Assembly: GCF_040183065.1 (NCBI RefSeq)
Contig: NC_091124.1
Coordinates: 69,697,001 to 69,761,000 of the forward strand
Direction of reading: 5' to 3'
DNA length: 64,000 nt
Origin: Periplaneta americana
Lineage: Eukaryota; Arthropoda; Insecta; Blattodea; Blattidae
Shown here: positions 34,240-44,963 of the stretch, piece by piece
How the letters are laid out: each line of letters begins with the position of its first letter
How positions within the stretch are numbered: position 1 is the stretch's first letter
Made by a program: the position numbers and the translations under genes
Notes under the pieces: model-generated
Database searches by the model: none
Told to the model about the DNA's origin: nothing
The model's input: only the letters and a program-made list of their open reading frames with translations

Positions 34240-34278
<39 letters not shown>

Positions 34279-34686
34279 TGATGATGATAATGATGGTGAG
34301 GACACGAGACCTGTCATGTGAATCGTGCGAGTGGGGAAAGAATGAGCTAACAGAAAAAGAGTTTGTTTCATGATTAAAATTATACAATCTACTGACACGA
34401 AAGTTCATCTCAGACTAATTATCTTCCTTCTCCATACCCATTGGTGATAGCCACAACACATGATAAGGTCACAAAACAAGTTATCTACTGTCTCCTCTAC
34501 TGTAATAATAATAATAATAATAATCATCATCCTGTGGCAGAAAAGTAATAGACTACTCGTATTTACATGACTACATACTCACCTATCTGTATCTTTCGGA
34601 AGTCTGAAGAACGATCTAGCATCTTTTTGCCAAGCGTAGTTTTTACAGAAGAACACAGAACAACCAATTCCACTTTTCCCTGACAT
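32707..34686 (-). pseudogene. THAP-domain, P-element-like transposase gene; broken and internally deleted
   Basis: Four exons with good splice sites and matching phases run 34686-34583, 34216-34067, 33978-33809 and 33461 to about 32707. Exon 1 has CSVFFC and FFRLPKD, and exon 2 has ICSDHF, together the C2CH zinc signature of a THAP domain. Exon 3 has LKRTAIPSLNL, typical just after THAP. Exon 4 has a short coiled coil (NLQIKTLSKKLVAAQKLV), then FIMSQVRLKRKKK in another frame, then ENARAYVAGWVC as in P/THAP9 transposase C-termini. Defects: a stop where an aromatic residue is expected (YL*KNHR), Cys in place of the conserved THAP Trp, a one-base frameshift after SNTKK, and loss of the whole catalytic middle. 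Confidence 0.75.
34240..34278. repeat. (AAT)n microsatellite inside the broken THAP gene
   Basis: AAT repeats lie in the intron between exons 1 and 2 of the THAP pseudogene. Confidence 0.9.
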
Positions 34687-35114
34687 TTTGTGGAACAACC
34701 ATGAGAATAATCCTTATGACTTACACCACGTGTTGAAGTACAAAACTCTTGTTAGATGCAGTTTACCGCGATACGTGTCACGTTATCCTCACTGTCAACA
34801 TTCCCTGCCGCTAGATAGCACTGATGAGTCATTCACCTCTCTTATCGTGAACTTTCCAGTATTAATGTTAAAGAGTATTTGCTTGTACTAAGTACTTAAA
34901 AAAAAAAACTTTTTTAATGAATAAAGTAATGAACATAATCTTTTATTATTGAAGACATTTCTTTGAAATGGATATTGTAATATTTGAAATAGCAACTTGC
35001 ATTTTAAAATGTGCCAATATACACCCTTAGTACATATAATATTAATGACAGGAATTTAATATACCCAAACTAAATTTAAATAACTATTGTAAGTCACTTG
35101 TAATAATAATATAG

Positions 35115-35606
35115 TCATACAAAGTAAAGATAATTCAAAATAAAAGAATAATTTATATTTTTCAATAGACTGATGTGAAATCTATAATAATTTTGATGGT
35201 AGTTTAACCAATGATACACAAACTTTTCTTGCTTGCCATTTTTCATCTCAGCAATCTTCTTTATTTTAGTCACTTCGCTCTCCTTTCCTCCTGCCATATT
35301 TTGTTGGTTTGCGTTGGTGAGTATTTCTTCAAACCAAGCCATCTTCTCTTCAATGAGGTATTTAAAGAGACTCCGAATATCATTTTTTTTGACAGTATTA
35401 AGTTGTACAATGGAAATTGATGGCAAATTTATATCCAATGGAACAGTTGAACATCTTTTTGTGAAGGAAAATAGTTCAAAAGACCCAGAATATATTGCAA
35501 CCCTGTCATGTGGAGAAAATGTCATTCTTTGATAAGACTGAATTTTGAAAATTTTCACGGTTAAGATGAATGTTATTGTGTGTAGCCACATGATTGAAAG
35601 AGACAC
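35115..35606 (-). CDS. Unrecognised ORF, 163 residues, probably repeat-derived
   Basis: A continuous minus-strand frame contains FSPHDRVAIYSGSFELFSFT, KRCSTVPLDINLPSISIVQL and VKKNDIRSLFKYLIEEKMAW, with a charged middle and a C-terminus that looks non-coding. I cannot name a family. The DDLRSL-like segment is similar in style to tails of insect transposon proteins, so transposon origin is the first guess. No splice partners were found. Confidence 0.3.
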   Translation of the reverse strand: MSLSIMWLHTITFILTVKIFKIQSYQRMTFSPHDRVAIYSGSFELFSFTKRCSTVPLDINLPSISIVQLNTVKKNDIRSLFKYLIEEKMAWFEEILTNANQQNMAGGKESEVTKIKKIAEMKNGKQEKFVYHWLNYHQNYYRFHISLLKNINYSFILNYLYFV

Positions 35607-35623
35607 TTAAGGACTGGCATGTT

Positions 35624-35852
35624 TATTTATTTACGACGCTGTATCAACATCTCAGGTTATTTAGCATCTGAATGAAATGAAGGTGATAATGCTGGTGAAA
35701 TGAGTCCAGGGTCCAGCACCGAAAGTTAGCATTTGCTCCTATTGGGTTGAGGGAAAACCCCAGAAAAAAACCTCAACCAGGTAACTTGCCCCGACCAGGA
35801 TTCGAACCCAGGCCACCTAGTTTCGCGGCCAGACATGCAGACCGTTACTCCA
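35624..35852 (-). mobile_element. SINE-1 copy 2
   Basis: Same family inverted. The 12-bp TSD is GACTGGCATGTT (35612-35623, 35853-35864). The B box reads GGATTCGAACC on the plus strand. Confidence 0.9.
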
Positions 35853-36318
35853 GACTGGCATGTTCTTTACAAAGTTTATCTCATCGTGTATCATGACATG
35901 CAGATAAACAATTCATCGCCATGATTGCTGTATCAGAGATATTGAAACATAATTTTGGAAGATGGGCAACATGATTATGGGGAACAAGAAAATGCATTAT
36001 ACTTAAAAGGGCTTATAGAGGTATACATCCCTTGTACAGATAACTCCTCAATTTATAGTGATGGTAATACACCTTCAATTTATTAAAAAGGTATATTTCA
36101 TTGCAGTTAATTTCAGTCGTTCAATTGTATTTAGTTCATTCTTAAATTCAATAAAATCAGATTGTATTATTTTCATAAGAACAGTACCTATAACCTTGAG
36201 TGACTGTGTTGATTGTAAACAAAATGAATAATGATTAAACAAGTTTCTTGTAAGGAAAATAATTATTTAGCATAGTTCTATTCACTCAAATTAAATAAAT
36301 GATTAGCATTTTAGTGGA

Positions 36319-36543
36319 GTTAAAGTTATGTTTTATTTAACGACGCTCGCAACTGCAGAGGTTATATCAGCGTCGCCGGATGTGCCGGAATTTTGTCCCG
36401 CAGGAGTTCTTTTACATGCCAGTAAATCTACTGACATGAGCCTGTCTTAAGCACACTTAAATGCCATCGACCTGGCCCGGGATCGAACCCGCAACCTTGG
36501 GCATAGAAGGCCAGCACTATACCAACTCGCCAACCAGGTCGAC
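36319..36543 (-). mobile_element. SINE-5 copy 1, 13-bp TSD
   Basis: The tRNA-like head is at the right end (minus strand GGCGAGTTGGTATAGTGCTG and GCGGGTTCGATCCCGGGCC). The body ends TTTTATTTAACGACGCTCGC on plus. TSD GCATTTTAGTGGA lies at 36306-36318 and 36544-36556, within a LINE. Confidence 0.9.
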
Positions 36544-36744
36544 GCATTTTAGTGGAACCTTGCATATTATGGAGTGGGAGATAATGAGACAGCTGATTTC
36601 TTGACTAAGAAAGGTAACAAAATTACTCCAAAGTAACATATCTATGTCTTACCACTTTGTTAAAAGAATAGTAAGATCAGATTGACAACTACGAGTATTT
36701 AATAAAATATTACAATGCGTCTAAAGCAAATAGAAATAAATAAT

Positions 36745-36915
36745 ATAATAATAATAATTCATGGCACTACAGCCCATGAAGGGCCTAGACCGACCAGCCG
36801 GCTGCTGGCCTCAAGCCCACATGCCAAAGCAGAGGTGAACGATCATCCAACCAGAATGGAGGGATCGTGTGGTTAGCATGATGATCCTCCCAACCGTTAT
36901 AGCTGGCTTTCAAAT
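36745..36915 (+). repeat. Dispersed repeat G, copy 1
   Basis: (AATA)n leads into CACTACAGCCCATGAAGGGC, CTGGCCTCAAGCCCACATGC and GTTATAGCTGGCTTTC. Three more copies are in the window. The microsatellite start suggests a retroposon tail; class unknown. Confidence 0.8.
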
Positions 36916-37130
36916 AAATAACATATTATGTGTAAATATAATGTAATAACAATCTGGCGGCAACATTCAGTTTACTTATAGGCCATGATTGTCTCAATAA
37001 ATATTTACACAGAATTGGTATTGCAGAATCCCTTACATGCCCTTTCTATCTTAATGAAGATATGGATCAAGATCGTCTACTTCACTATCCATCTTTACTC
37101 ATTTTTGCAGTCCAGTCTTGTAGTGTAAGA

Positions 37131-38217
37131 GAGTGAATGACATTGTCATCTGCTCAACACTGGATACTCGTACCAATCAACCACCAACATTTTCGTTTTT
37201 GTGTTATCAGAAGATCTTCTCAGCTTTTTCTTGTGTGACTTGCCATTAAGGTCATATGTTATCTGGATAGGTCACGAGCCTATTGCAGGGTAAGTCCATC
37301 ATTGAGGTTGCTACTTTGTGCCTCTGAACTTGAATGTTTTCTGTATGGGTATGTTTCTTTAGACGACAGGTTCCAGTTTTGAGGTACTGGAAACACTTGT
37401 GCCCTCTCGTATCTGCTATTGTATTAAAAGATACTACACTATTCAGAAGTCACAATATGGATGTAGGCGTACATTCAGAAACAGACCTGCTATGTTCTTG
37501 CAGATGGCTTTTCTCAAAACTTTCAGGATACATTTATCCCTTGAAGCCATGTTGATATTTGATCAAATGAAAGAAGCCAAGGAAGACCTATGAAACAACT
37601 TGGAAAAATGAGAGCAGAACAGGTTAGCAGGTGGCCTAATTCCAGGAAAGCTACATGATGGTAGTGGTGGTGGTAGTCATGGTGGCAGTAGTAGTAGTCC
37701 GAGTGTATCATCTACAGGAGTTACTTATACAAATGTACTTTCTCCAAGCACCTACAGTATATCCAACTAAGAAATGTGCCATTTTATCAATGTGTGTGCA
37801 ATACAATAGTCCAGAGTACTTCAAATGTAAGTGAGCGAGCTTAAAATGTCAACACGATTACCCAAGTCTGCAGCAAATTATCACAAAAATGACAATTTCA
37901 CTTGCAAGTTGCCAAAATTTTTACAGTGAAGCTTTGATTATCGACAACCATAATTTTTTCAGGATCATGTATTAATGTAATGTATTTCTATTACTTCTAC
38001 ATCAATTCATATAAGTAACAGTTTTGAATCATGTTTATTGCATATTAGTTTCATTGCTTTCAGTGATCATAAAGTAAATTTTTTGTTTAATTACAAGCTT
38101 TTTGTTACTGTACGTGATCATGGGAGTCTCTACTGTTTCTAGGGCGATGTACTTGTGATATACGCATCTAAGAGTATCATTATCATTCTCATCCTTCTTC
38201 CTCTTATAGTGTCCTCC
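37131..38217. other. No gene seen
   Basis: Short overlapping ORFs at 37334-37593 in two frames and GGTGGT/TAGTAG runs near 37665 only. Confidence 0.45.
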
Positions 38218-38352
38218 TTTCGAAAGCTGTTCAGTCAACCGTCCAAAGACTGGTTCGAACCTCATAAGTGTCACCGATGAGGCACCACTCATGAGGCAAC
38301 TAAGCCAGGAGATAATGAGGGTAGGGTGGCCAGTTCCTTTCCCCCCTCCAAT
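38218..38352. repeat. Dispersed repeat R, uninterrupted copy
   Basis: GTCCAAAGACTGGTTCGAAC, CTCATAAGTGTCACCGATGA and GCAACTAAGCCAGGAGATAA run continuously. The same pieces are split at 15780-15830 and 17328-17420 by the 1.37-kb element. Confidence 0.75.
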
Positions 38353-38875
38353 TGTCCATATTGAGCAGAAATGTTGAACACTTCGTTTGATAGTATGAGA
38401 TCTCATAGGAAAAAATGCAACATTTTTGTGTCAACTGTTAAGCATTATACTGAATTATATTTGTAGGATTACATTTAGTGCACGTTTTTCGTTGTATTTA
38501 CTTATCTTTCTACAAATATATACAAATGAGAGTAACCATTGTATTCCCCTTTACCCTTCATACATCCATGAACTTATTCCTTTTCTGTGTGTATGGTTAA
38601 AATTATTATCAATTATACAATATCCATAAGATTAACGTCTGTGGGACTGTGATACCAAGGTACAAGAAGGAAATTTTAACACTTCCTACATTTAGATATT
38701 AGAGGGGTCACTGAGGATTAGATCAGCCAAGCCATTTGGGGATTCTTTTACTATTATAGGATATCACTTAATTTTCGTACAGTTTAACAAACGATGATGT
38801 CACAACATGGCCGACTTAAAATGCGACAAGTAAATAAAACTATCTAAAAACCATTAATTGCACACAATTTCGCGA

Positions 38876-38985
38876 AATCCCATTCTGGAACAGAATTCAT
38901 CTGCTCTTATTGAAAAAAGGATATCACCAAAACAATTCAACAATATCCCATTCTGGAACAGAATCAATCCGCTCTTATTGAAAAT
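38876..38985. repeat. Direct repeat, about 65-bp period, two copies
   Basis: ATCCCATTCTGGAACAGAAT followed by a TC.GCTCTTATTGAAAA stretch occurs at about 38877 and 38944, immediately before the minisatellite. Confidence 0.75.
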
Positions 38986-39078
38986 ACAATATCAACACAA
39001 TCCCATAGGCGAAATTTCGGCATCTCCCCACACTATACACAGGAGAGAAAATGCACTTCAATCATTGAATTCACAGTA

Positions 39079-41010
39079 TTCGGCTTCACATCACTCAGAT
39101 ATCCCCCTCAACTAACCCACTAATCTTGTCACATACCTCGTCCTCATGTCACTCAGATATCCTCCTCAACTAGAACTAACCCACTAACCTTGTCACATAC
39201 CTCGGCCTCATGTCACTCAGATATCCTCCTCAACTAGAACTAACCCACTAACCTTGTCACATACCTCGTCCTCATGTCATTCAGATATTCCCTCAACTAA
39301 CCCACTAACCTTGTCACATACCTCGGCCTCATGTCACTCAGATATCCGCCTCAACTAACCCACTAACCTTGTCACATACCTCGGCCTCATGTCACTCAGA
39401 TATTCCCTCAACTACCCACTAACCTGGTCACATACCTCGGCCTCATGTCACTCAGATATCCGCCTCAACTAACCCACTAACCTTGTCACATACCTCGGCC
39501 TCATGTCACTCAGATATTCCCTCAACTAACCCACTAAACTTGTCACATATCTCGGCCTCGTGTCACTCAGATATACCCCTCAACTAACCCACTAACCTTG
39601 TCACATACCTCGGCCTCATGTCACTCAGATATCCGCCTCAACTAACCCACTAACCTTGTCACATACCTCAGCCTCATGTCACTCAGATATACCCCTCAAC
39701 TAACCCACTAACCTTGTCACATACCTCGGCCTCATGTCACTCAGATATACCCCTCAACTAACCCACTAACCTTGTCACATACCTCGGCCTCATGTCACTC
39801 AGATATCCGCCTCAACTAACCCACTAACCTTGTCACATACCTCGGCCTCATGTCACTCAGATATTCCCTCAACTAACCCACTAACCTTGTCACATACCTC
39901 GGCCTCATGTCACTCAGATATCTGCCTCAACTAACCCACTAACCTTGTCACATACCTCGGCCTCATGTCACTCAGATATTCCCTCAACTAACCCACTAAC
40001 CTTGTCACATACCTCGGCCTCATGTCACTCAGATATCCGCCTCAACTAACCTTGTCACATACCTCGGCCTCATGTCACTCAGATATTCCCTCAACTAACC
40101 CACTAACCTTGTCACATACCTCGGCCTCATGTCACTCAGATATTCCCTCAACTAACTCACTAACCTTGTCACATACCTCAGCCTCATGTCACTCAGATAT
40201 CTGCCTCAACTAACCCACTAACCTTGTCACATACCTTGGCCTCATGTCACTCAGATATTCCCTCAACTAACCCACTAACCTTGTCACATACCTCGGCCTC
40301 ATGTCACTCAGATATCCGCCTCAACTAACCCACTAACCTTGTCACATACCTTGGCCTCATGTCACTCAGATATTCCCTCAACTAACCCACTAACCTTGTC
40401 ACATACCTCGGCCTCATGTCACTCAGATATCCGCCTCAACTAACCCACTAACCTTGTCACATACCTTGGCCTCATGTCACTCAGATATTCCCTCAACTAA
40501 CTCACTAACCTTGTCACATACCTCGGCCTCATGTCACTCAGATATCTGCCTCAACTAACCCACTAACCTTGTCACATACCTTGGCCTCATGTCACTCAGA
40601 TATTCCCTGAACTAACCTTGTCACATACCTCGGCCTCATGTCACTCAGATATTTCCTGAACTAACCCACTAACCTTGTCACATACCTCGGCCTCATGTCA
40701 CTCAGATATTTCCTGAACTAACCCACTAACCTTGTCACATACCTCGGCCTCATGTCACTCAGATATACCCTTCAACTAACCCACTAACCTTATCACATAC
40801 CTCGGCCTCATGTCACTCAGATATCCGCCTCAACTAACCCACTAACCTCGTCACATACCTCGGCCTCACATCACTCAGATATCCCCTCAACTAACCCACT
40901 AACCTTGTCAGATACCTCGGCCTCGTCACTCAGATATCCCCTCAACTAACCCACTAACCTTGTCACATACCTCGGCCTCATGTCACTCAGATATCCCCTC
41001 ATTTAACCCA
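39079..41010. repeat. Minisatellite, roughly 32 units of 57-60 bp
   Basis: The unit reads CTCAACTAACCCACTAACCT, TGTCACATACCTCGGCCTCA and TGTCACTCAGATAT, plus a short variable joint. Joints alternate over much of the array between CCGCC/CTGCC and TCCC types. Some units lack the CCCACTAA segment (near 40047, 40610). Edges decay at both ends. Apparent ORFs in it are by-products of the periodicity. Confidence 0.95.
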
Positions 41011-41330
41011 TATCTAATTAGCAGTCCATAACTAGTCCTCGTACAAATTTAAAACCCAAATTAAACACAAATAAGAAGAAACAACGAATAAATCCACATA
41101 CACGCTCAACATAGGTACATAAATACCAAGAAAAATACCAGGCACATCCATGTACATCATAAAACGATTCAGAATTGGAATCAGAATCCAATGTTCACTC
41201 CTTCACGTATCTCCACTCAGACCAGCAATGGAATCCACAAGCAAGCAAGTAAACAATAAATAAAGTAATTTCAAATGCAAGAAACAAAATAACAACTTAC
41301 CATCAACACACTTCATAATATAGTGGTGTA

Positions 41331-41545
41331 TTTTTTATTAGGTTATTTTACGATGCTGTATCAACATCTAAGGTTATTTAGCGTCTGAATGAGATGAAGG
41401 TGATAATGACTGTGAAATGAGTCCAGGGTCCAGCACCGAACGTTACCCAGCATTTGCTCATATTGGGTTGAGGGAAAACCCTGGAAGAAACAACCAGGTA
41501 ACTACCCTGACCAGGATTCGAACCCGGGCCACCTGGTATCACGGC
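41331..41545 (-). mobile_element. SINE-1 copy 3
   Basis: Same family inverted. The 12-bp TSD is TATAGTGGTGTA (41319-41330, 41546-41557). Its tRNA-like head is truncated relative to copy 1. Confidence 0.9.
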
Positions 41546-42379
41546 TATAGTGGTGTATAATTTAAATTATGTACAATAATACCAACTGACAATAAAAATT
41601 ACACATGCACCAACCTAACCACCAGAATTCACAGCCATCTATACAGCTTCCCGCAAATACAAAAAAAAGGTAATCACACTAACCGATGACATCAATCTTG
41701 ACCAGCCATTCTCCAATCTAGCCAACATAAATTCTCATAAACACACTACAGATATCCTATAGTCATATAGACCCGCCATTTGTACCTGAAGGTATGAACT
41801 AAATGTGAAAGTTACAAAAGGATGTTGAGATGTGTGCTTACAGCATCAGTTTTCGAATTTCAAAGTGCATAGATCCCATAACCTATATATAGCCTAAATC
41901 CCATCAGCTCCTATCAAAAAGACTTTCACAAGAAATATACTTATTCACAAACGGGTATGTTTTAATTGTCTGCTGTTTGATATTTTTGGCAGAAAATGAG
42001 GGAGATCTAAATTATATGCTCAGAAAACTACATGAATATAAAAATTGAGGATTACTTAAGAATTAATATAGCAAAAAAAACCGATTGTCTTGTCTAGCTA
42101 TCGGGAATGAAACAATGGATATACTTCTTGCAGAAGATTTGTTGAGGGGTACATTCACATAATTATCTCGAAGTTATATTTAATAAAAATTGCATGAGTA
42201 ATTTAGAAATTAGGCCTAAGAAAAGAACAGACCTAGAAAAATAAATATGGAACAGTTACATTCAGTAATATGGAATAAAATAATAAACCAAATTAAGAAT
42301 TTATAAAACAATATTAGAAAGTATAGCAACTTATGAGAAGTTTGGGAGACTATTGAACAAAACAAACGAAAATTAAGTA

Positions 42380-42660
42380 TGAAACAATTAAGAGAATGAA
42401 TGGATATAAACTCTTCAATTATTGATAAAATAGAAACAAAAAAAGCTGAGATGGTACAGAATTGTACAAGAAAAGGGGGAAGATCAATGACCAAAGAAAC
42501 TGATGGAATGGCATCCTACACAACGAAGAAGGAGAGTACCATGACAAACTTAGTTGGATGGCATAACAACAGCCATGAATGATAACCTTCAAGACAGAGA
42601 CTGGCAGGACCGCCAACTTTGGAAACTGGGATGCAAGAAACGATCTAGTGTTGTATAAAT
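42380..42660 (+). mobile_element. LINE RT C-terminal fragment
   Basis: Reading with frame changes gives KLKWYRIVQEKGE, PKKLMEWHPTQRRRRVP, LDGITTAMNDN and DRDWQDRQLWKLGCKKR. This matches the terminal RT segment of RTE-like insect LINEs (GRPR..W.DGI..AM..R...DWQDR..W). It is fragmentary and inactive. Confidence 0.65.
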
Positions 42661-44400
42661 TTGCATTTAATAATAAATTAAAAAAAAAAATGTTATCAAA
42701 ACATTATGACGATAAAGATTCATAATTTAAAAGAACTTCGATATATCAGCTATGGTACAGATACTCTTTTGAAAAGTATAAATATAATATTTCTCTTCTG
42801 ATATTTAGTTTGTTAGTAACACAACATTCCTACCACTACCATCAGTACTTATTAATTACTATACCACCACCACTATCAACAACAGTAGCATCATCATAAT
42901 CATTTCCACAAGTCTGACAGCTCCACTTTCCATAAAGTAACGCTTTTTGTAACATGTATCTATTATATATTATTTGTTCTAATAAAAAAACTTCAATCTT
43001 GAAATATTTTTATTTCAATATGCAGGAAATATTTCTATACAAAATGCATGTTTCCAGCACACAATTTATAAATTGGGTGCAAAATATGGCGTTATGCATG
43101 ATGAGTCTATGTTGTGAGAACACATATGATACAAACACGTGATAATTAAATCATCAGTTCATTACAAGAAAATTACTACTGCATTATTAGGTCTGCATCA
43201 CAATCCAACACCCACATAGTCATGGTCCATCCTGAGATCTTAATGCAGAAGTGATTGCACTGCACAAGTAAGTATTTTATTTACAGGAATCTAAGAGAAG
43301 AAGATATCAAAGTTACTTTATAATTTCGTAAGTCACAAAGAGCAATAAAGAAAAGGAATCAGAAGGGAGGAAAGAAGTACAATTAGTGACAGGAAGGATA
43401 TCCGATATTTTCAGACCTGTCTTCGGACAGTTGACAAACAACAACAATACTGTTACTGCAGAATGAGAAAGATGCAAAAGGTTGTAATCTTGTTTAAGTC
43501 TTTTGATTGCGACCCTAACATAATTACTGATTAAAGTGACACTTTCTGCTCTTAGCTTCAGTTCAGAATATTAATTACATACATATTTAACGGAAGTTGA
43601 AAATTTAAATTAAGCACAAAAAAATTACAAGATTTATGTCCATTTAATATTACACTTACATATAATTAAAAAAGGAAAGGGGGAGGACACTAAAATAGAT
43701 CTGTGAAACTACTGAACAGTGAAAAAATTCTTTAAATCTGAGGATGTGCTAATAATAATCAATCAATTAGAATTATCAAGTAACAGTTGAATACATAAAG
43801 AACTTCCATACGCTAATTTCAACTTCATTCCTCTCAGAGAGTTTCAGCATGTATTTAATCATCATCATCATCCTTCACGAGATTTAGACCCAGTGGTCTG
43901 TTTCAGCTAACAAATGAAAGTATGTACGTATCTAATGCTGAAGAGTTAACAGTGAAGTTATTCTCTTTCTTGTTTCCCAATATTTGGAGGCGATATCTTG
44001 AAACTTGAAAGTCATCTGTCAAAGGTTTTAATGTGTAAATTATAATTTCATGACAAATGATTAGAAACTGAAAACAAACGTGAGAGAAGTTTTAGTAGAA
44101 TATCAAATATGCAATGCAAATATGGAGATGCTAATGCCATTCTTCACGAACTTCACAAGGTATATGATATGAAGATACAAGAAAATAATGTTCGTGAATT
44201 TCTTTTCTATCCACAGTGGGTACTTTTATTCTCACAATGAACAATAGAACCCTCTTAGGATGAACATTCTGGGATTTGAACTCTAGCCTCCAATATGAAA
44301 AGCTAATGTTCTTTTAGGCTGACAATATATCATGTATACGAATGAAAGGACCAGGTTTTATGCAAGTAACAGGAAATGAAAGAAATATACTGAGAGACTT
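42661..44400. other. No gene seen
   Basis: AT-rich DNA beyond the RNPS1 3' end. A TTTCAGACCTGTCTTCGGAC phrase at 43410 resembles part of repeat R. Confidence 0.5.
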
Positions 44401-44827
44401 TTTATTTTAGCCAATAATTTGTGAAATTTTTTATTAAGAAGAGTTCGTAATTCAGGATTCATTTTGATGAATGGTAAGGCCTTATAACTTGACAATCCCT
44501 TTTAGAACACAGACTGTACAATATTCAAGTATCTAAATGCGAATAATATTAAAGTCTTAAGTTTTATAAAAAGAAATTAAATATATTCTTAAAACTCTTA
44601 GATTCCAGTAAATGAAATCAAACAATTCACATCCATTTACTACTCCATCTCCACCTCACTCAAGTAGTTCATCTACATTACAAAGTTGGAGCTTCCCCAG
44701 GGATGTACATGAACAGCAATACCACCAGGTTCAGCCTTTTAGGAAAGTACCTGCTATTTAACAGTAGCAAGTAACAATCCTGACATGATGTGAAGTACAG
44801 CAGGTAATCTCAGTTCATTTTCGCCAC

Positions 44828-44963
44828 TTAACGTGAACTGCTGGAGCTGGAACGACTATACCGACGTCTTCGAGCAGGACTACGAGAACGGGATCTTGTG
44901 CGTGGTCGACGACGAGGAGGTGGAGATCTCCTTCTTGGAGGAGGAGGAGAGCGACGACGGTAT
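44828..44963 (-). CDS. RNPS1: RNPS1 last exon (RS/P-rich C-terminus) with stop
   Basis: The acceptor is GTAATATTACAG before 44963. The exon encodes YRRRSPPPPRRRSPPPRRR, RTRSRSRSPARRRR and a final serine run ending in Arg, with TAA at 44830-44828. Minus-strand AATAAA-like signals (TTTATT on the plus strand near 44401 and 44429) suggest a 3' UTR of roughly 400 nt; this is inference. Confidence 0.92.

Larger units (their letters stand above)
36306..37130 (+). mobile_element. LINE RNase H / C-terminal fragment, interrupted by a SINE and another repeat
   Basis: After the SINE, the plus strand reads WNLAYYGVGDNETADFLTKK (RNase H with D..N..AD) and later HSVYLLATGHDCLNKYLHRI, GIAESLTCPFY and EDMDQDRLLHYPSLL. 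This is the tail of a LINE carrying RNase H. A 36.75-36.91 kb dispersed repeat also interrupts it. Stops are present. Confidence 0.72.

Noticed and set aside
40022-40213. Open frame of 63 codons with repeated Ser/His-rich blocks
   Set aside because: It is a by-product of the minisatellite period and has no independent coding support.
39079-41010. CRISPR-like array
   Set aside because: There are no unique spacers; the whole 58-bp unit repeats, so it is a minisatellite in eukaryotic DNA.
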